NCBI GenBank assembly: GCA_021813595.1
Contig: JAKAKF010000057.1
Coordinates: 1-9,077 of the forward strand
Reading direction: 5' to 3'
Source of the DNA: a bacterium
GTDB lineage: Bacteria; SZUA-79; Acidulodesulfobacterales; Acidulodesulfobacteraceae
DNA length: 9,077 nt
Below the pieces are notes generated by a model. That model ran no database searches. It saw only the letters and a list, made by a program, of their open reading frames with translations, and was not told the origin of the DNA. This document shows, in pieces, positions 5,843 to 9,077 of the stretch. Positions within the stretch are counted from its first letter, which is position 1. Each line of letters starts with the position of its first letter. The position numbers were made by a program, and so were the translations under genes.

Positions 5843-7567
5843 TTATATATCGCAAATGCCGCCTTTTTCTTTCTCGAGGTAGCACATTACTATACCTGTA
5901 AGATATAAATCGGTAACGTATTCGGAAACCATCCTGTGAGTATTAAAATGAGGCGCAATGGAAGAAACCGCCATTTTCATAATTTTTAAATAATCCGAAT
6001 AGTTTTTGTAATATAAATCTAATATATTGAATTCTAATTTTCCGTATATATCGTTTAAGTCCTGCAAATCGTCCGAGTAGCTGAGGTCTGTCCATGCCGG
6101 TTTTGGACCTATGCTCCACCCGTTTATTCCTTCGATACACGCTTCAAGCCACCAGCCGTCCAATACGCTGAAATTGGGAACGCCGTTTAAAGAAGCTTTC
6201 ATTCCGCTTGTGCCGGACGCTTCAAGCGGCCTTGTCGGATTATTAAGCCATAAATCCGTTCCTGCAAGTATAATATTAGCTTTATGAATATTGTAATTTT
6301 CCAAAAACGCTATTTTTATTTTTTTAGTTTTTGACGAAATATATTTTGCGGTGTCGTGAATAGATTTTATCATTGCAAGCCCGTCGGTATCGGCGGGATG
6401 AGTCTTTCCTGCAAAAATGAGCTGAATATTGCCTTTTTTCTCGGCTATATTGATTAATCTGTCAGGATTTGAGATTATGAGATTGTTTCTTTTGTAATGA
6501 GTTATCCTCTTAGCCATAGCAATAGTAAAATCTGCAGGTACGAATGAAGAATCGGTTTCGGAATTAATCATTTCTATGAGCGTTTCTTTGCATAATATAT
6601 GTGCCTGAGCAAAGTCGCCGTCTGGAATGCAAGCCGCCCCTCTCAGCAGATCGGGATCTTCTTCCCACCCTTTAATATACTTGGTGAACAATATTTTGTG
6701 ATGAGGAGAAGCCCATTTGACGTGATGTATTCCATTCGTTACGTATTTTAATTTATATCCTTCGAATATCTGTTCGGAAACGTACTTATGTTTTCTTGAA
6801 ACCGCTACCACGTTTTTAGCATTTTTAATAGCAAGCCATGACAGGTTTAATTCATCTTTTTCTTCAAGATTTTCTCTGTAAATGTCGTTAAAAACTTTTT
6901 CTCCGCAGTAACCCGAAAGCATTTCCTTTACGTCTTTTATAGGAAATTTGTCGAATGCCGCCGGAATCGGCGTATGGGTCGTAAACACGACCCTTGATTT
7001 TACCCTGTTTAAATCGTCAAAATCTTTCATTAGGCCTGCTATTAACAGGGCGGAATGACTCTCGTTTATATGATAAAGAAAAGGCTTATAATTTAGCGCT
7101 TTTAACATTTCGTATCCGCCGATTCCAAGAATTATTTCCTGCAAAAGTCTTGTTGAACCGCCTTCAATATAAAGGCGGTCGCATATTTTTCTCGTTTCGG
7201 GGTCGTTTTCAGGAGTATCCGGCGTTAAAAAATAAGCATCTATTTCGTTGTCGCCCCTTGTAGATTCAACTACATATTTGTAAGCGGTTATCGTAACGTC
7301 TTTGCCCCCGATAGGAATTTTTATTTTTACGTTTGTAGGCAGCATATATTTTTCGATATCCCATTCCTGAAGTGAGTCCATCTGTCCGCCGTCGTTAGAC
7401 AATTTCTGGCTTATAAAACCGTTTTTCCATAATAAAGTTATACATACAGCCGGAACTTCGAGATCTGCAAAACTTTGCAGCGTATCTCCGGCAAGAATTC
7501 CGAGTCCTCCGCTGTAAGTAGGAATTCTGCTGTCCACGCCGCACTCCATAACGAAATACGCTATCAT
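5843..7567 (-). CDS. glgP: Compact alpha-glucan (glycogen/maltodextrin) phosphorylase, GT35
   Basis: Phosphorolyses alpha-1,4-glucan ends to glucose-1-phosphate using pyridoxal phosphate; cytoplasmic. The 574 residues begin directly with the catalytic fold, MIAYFVMECG and the Gly-rich loop YSGGLGILAGD (18-28). NESH (168-171), THTP (197-200) and TNGIH (277-281) follow. RITHYKR (354-360) has R354 and K359 matching the phosphate-site pair R569/K574 of rabbit muscle phosphorylase. EASGTSGMKAS (449-459) holds K457, the expected PLP Schiff-base lysine, and E449. It belongs to the shorter bacterial/archaeal alpha-glucan phosphorylase type and lacks both the DUF3417 N-terminal domain of longer relatives and the allosteric N-terminus of GlgP/MalP. 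AAGGAG lies 13 nt before the ATG and the family N-terminus follows at once, so the start is firm. The exporter gene upstream on the same strand ends 82 nt away across an AT-rich spacer that may hold its own promoter. The product, glucose-1-phosphate, is RmlA's substrate. Confidence 0.95.
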   Translation of the reverse strand: MIAYFVMECGVDSRIPTYSGGLGILAGDTLQSFADLEVPAVCITLLWKNGFISQKLSNDGGQMDSLQEWDIEKYMLPTNVKIKIPIGGKDVTITAYKYVVESTRGDNEIDAYFLTPDTPENDPETRKICDRLYIEGGSTRLLQEIILGIGGYEMLKALNYKPFLYHINESHSALLIAGLMKDFDDLNRVKSRVVFTTHTPIPAAFDKFPIKDVKEMLSGYCGEKVFNDIYRENLEEKDELNLSWLAIKNAKNVVAVSRKHKYVSEQIFEGYKLKYVTNGIHHVKWASPHHKILFTKYIKGWEEDPDLLRGAACIPDGDFAQAHILCKETLIEMINSETDSSFVPADFTIAMAKRITHYKRNNLIISNPDRLINIAEKKGNIQLIFAGKTHPADTDGLAMIKSIHDTAKYISSKTKKIKIAFLENYNIHKANIILAGTDLWLNNPTRPLEASGTSGMKASLNGVPNFSVLDGWWLEACIEGINGWSIGPKPAWTDLSYSDDLQDLNDIYGKLEFNILDLYYKNYSDYLKIMKMAVSSIAPHFNTHRMVSEYVTDLYLTGIVMCYLEKEKGGICDI

Positions 7568-7649
7568 AATATTAACAATGCTCCTTTTTTAAATATTTAT
7601 TTCATTAATATTATTATAATTAATTTTTTAAATCAATAAATAAAATATC

Positions 7650-9077
7650 TTAATGTTTTTTAATTTTTATATTTTTTACGCCGATAGCCGCAATTCCGCC
7701 GATTATGCAAAGGTAACCGAGAGCGATAAAGACGTCCCCGTAAGCTCCGATTAAAGAAAATTCGCTTATCATATAGTCAAAAATTTTAACAGAATTAGAC
7801 GGATAAATTATCGTCCTGACGACGGAACTTCCCCTGCTTATTAAATCTCCGCTTAAAAAATTTATTACCCCGTGATATTTGCTGAAATTATAATTTATAT
7901 CCCTTGCATACTGATTTAAATGGTAAATCTGCCGTACGGCCAACTCTTCCCCGGACCAGGCTATTCCAAAAGACGCTCCTATCTGGAATAAAACGTTGTA
8001 TAGGGCGGAAGCATCCGGAATTTGTTCAAATTTTGCCGAATTTATTACGGTCATCATAACCGGAGCGTTAATAAGTCCTACTCCTATACCTCTTAAAAAC
8101 TGATTATTTATCAAAAAAGGAATGGATGTATGAAGCGAAATACTGCCGAGCGAAAAATTTGCCGCCGCAAAAATCAGCATGCCCGCAAGCATTAAATATT
8201 TCGGCCCGTATTTATCGGAAATTTTTCCGGCTATAGGAGAAGCAATCGCAACCGCTATGGCAAAAGGCGCCATTAAAAAACCCGCATGCATTGCGTTATA
8301 ATTAAGAATATTTTCTATGAATATAGGCAGAAGAAACATAGTGCTGAAAATACCGCCTGCCCTTATCATATTAACTAAATTTCCGGCGACGAAATTTCTT
8401 GTTTTAAAAAGCGAATAATCCATTAAGTGTTTTTTTGAAAAAATTTCGACGACTATAAAAAGTATAAAAGATGCCGCGCTTATAAGTTCGTTAAGTCTTA
8501 TTACGGAAGAATCCCACTCTAATGTCTGTCCTTCGTTAAGTACGTATAAAAGTGTTCCAAGACATATAGCTATCAGAAAAAAACCGATAAAATCAAACTT
8601 TTTAGCAAAAAGTTTTTCCGGTATATCGTTTTCAAGCAAAATTAAAGTGCCCAGAAAAAGCAGTATTCCTATGGGAACGTTAAAATAAAATATCATCCTC
8701 CAGTCGACGTAGTCCACGAAATATCCGCCGATTATAGGGCCGAGAGCGGGAGCTATCATTATGCCTATGGTCCATATTCCCATAGCCGTCCCTCTTTCGT
8801 TGCTTTTAAAATATTTTGCGATAAGGTTTACCGATATCGGAATAAGTCCTGCGCCGCCAACCGCCTGAATTATCCTAAATATTATCATTATTCTGTATGT
8901 GGGAGCAAATCCGCAGAATGCCGAACCTATCAAGAAGAAAACTATAGAAACCGCAAACGGAATTTTTAGTCCATATTTTTTGCTTGAAAAACTGGTCAAA
9001 AGAATAACTATAGAATAAGTAATAGTGTAAGCTATAATGACCCAGTCTATAGTTATTACGTTAACGCCGAAGTGGGA
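7650..9077 (-). CDS. DHA2-family drug:H+ antiporter, EmrB/QacA type (N-terminus beyond right edge)
   Basis: Proton-driven multidrug exporter of the major facilitator superfamily, 14-helix DHA2 branch, inner membrane. The frame is open to the right edge, giving 475 visible residues. The TTG at 8999 is not the start, because upstream codons read like helix 1-2 of DHA2 proteins (ITIDWVIIAYTITYSIVILL, visible 8-27). Seen in order (visible numbering): SSKKYG (31-36, motif A region), RIIQAVGGAG (68-77, motif B), and the DHA2 signature LGPIIGG (112-118), then DWRMIFYFNVPIG (125-137). A second motif-A-like GKISDKYGPK lies in the C-terminal half. The loop before the last helix and the lysine-rich tail KNIKIKKH match EmrB-like proteins. 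Perhaps 10-40 N-terminal residues are missing. An EmrA-type membrane-fusion partner, if any, would lie to the right. Substrate unknown. It may share a transcript with glgP downstream. Confidence 0.93.
   Translation of the reverse strand, partial: SHFGVNVITIDWVIIAYTITYSIVILLTSFSSKKYGLKIPFAVSIVFFLIGSAFCGFAPTYRIMIIFRIIQAVGGAGLIPISVNLIAKYFKSNERGTAMGIWTIGIMIAPALGPIIGGYFVDYVDWRMIFYFNVPIGILLFLGTLILLENDIPEKLFAKKFDFIGFFLIAICLGTLLYVLNEGQTLEWDSSVIRLNELISAASFILFIVVEIFSKKHLMDYSLFKTRNFVAGNLVNMIRAGGIFSTMFLLPIFIENILNYNAMHAGFLMAPFAIAVAIASPIAGKISDKYGPKYLMLAGMLIFAAANFSLGSISLHTSIPFLINNQFLRGIGVGLINAPVMMTVINSAKFEQIPDASALYNVLFQIGASFGIAWSGEELAVRQIYHLNQYARDINYNFSKYHGVINFLSGDLISRGSSVVRTIIYPSNSVKIFDYMISEFSLIGAYGDVFIALGYLCIIGGIAAIGVKNIKIKKH

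Noticed and set aside
6994..7263. Plus-strand frame inside glgP
   Set aside because: Antisense to conserved phosphorylase motifs such as NESH and THTP; no RBS and no recognisable domain.
7594..7649. Promoter for glgP with TTGATT and TAATAT at 17-nt spacing on the minus strand
   Set aside because: Both boxes match only four of six consensus bases in an almost pure A/T spacer, so the match carries little information.
8997..8999. TTG at 8999 as start codon of the DHA2 exporter
   Set aside because: The same frame continues open to the window edge and encodes the expected first-helix region, so this is an internal leucine codon.

Overview
The window is 9 kb of AT-rich bacterial chromosome. It carries eight protein genes (two cut by the window edges) and one tRNA gene. 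The organism is probably a Gram-negative, low-GC bacterium. A small lipoprotein has a serine after the lipobox cysteine, which would suit an outer-membrane lipoprotein, and codons are strongly A/T-biased. The chloride-channel subtype (motif GHGTDAAI followed by a GSGGSGGREGP loop) reminds me of deltaproteobacterial homologues, but I cannot assign a taxon from the sequence alone.

Layout. A leftward, edge-truncated uracil-5 RNA methyltransferase (TRAM domain, Fe-S cysteines and SAM motif I visible, TTG start) occupies 1-958. A short AT-only divergent promoter region separates it from a rightward series: glucose-1-phosphate thymidylyltransferase (rmlA), a small repeat-bearing lipoprotein, a 77-residue three-helix membrane protein only 3 nt downstream of it, tRNA-Glu(CUC), a ClC-family chloride channel/transporter with two CBS domains, and a zinc-dependent medium-chain dehydrogenase. 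This meets, tail to tail across a small hairpin, a leftward pair: a compact GT35 alpha-glucan phosphorylase (glgP), and upstream of it a DHA2-type (EmrB/QacA) drug exporter cut by the right edge.

Functional links are loose. The phosphorylase makes glucose-1-phosphate from stored glucan, and RmlA consumes glucose-1-phosphate to make dTDP-glucose. The two genes could therefore share a metabolite pool, although they lie about 4 kb apart on opposite strands and the rest of the dTDP-rhamnose pathway (rmlB, C, D) is absent from the window. The other genes look like independent housekeeping or transport functions.

I found no strong sign of an undescribed multi-gene system: no CRISPR, transposase, phage, toxin-antitoxin or defence genes. 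The least explained items are the small lipoprotein with its duplicated AHNDK-x2-KK unit and its tightly linked membrane-protein partner. The ClC protein is also notable because valine replaces the internal proton glutamate, which suggests a channel-like rather than a proton-coupled mode.
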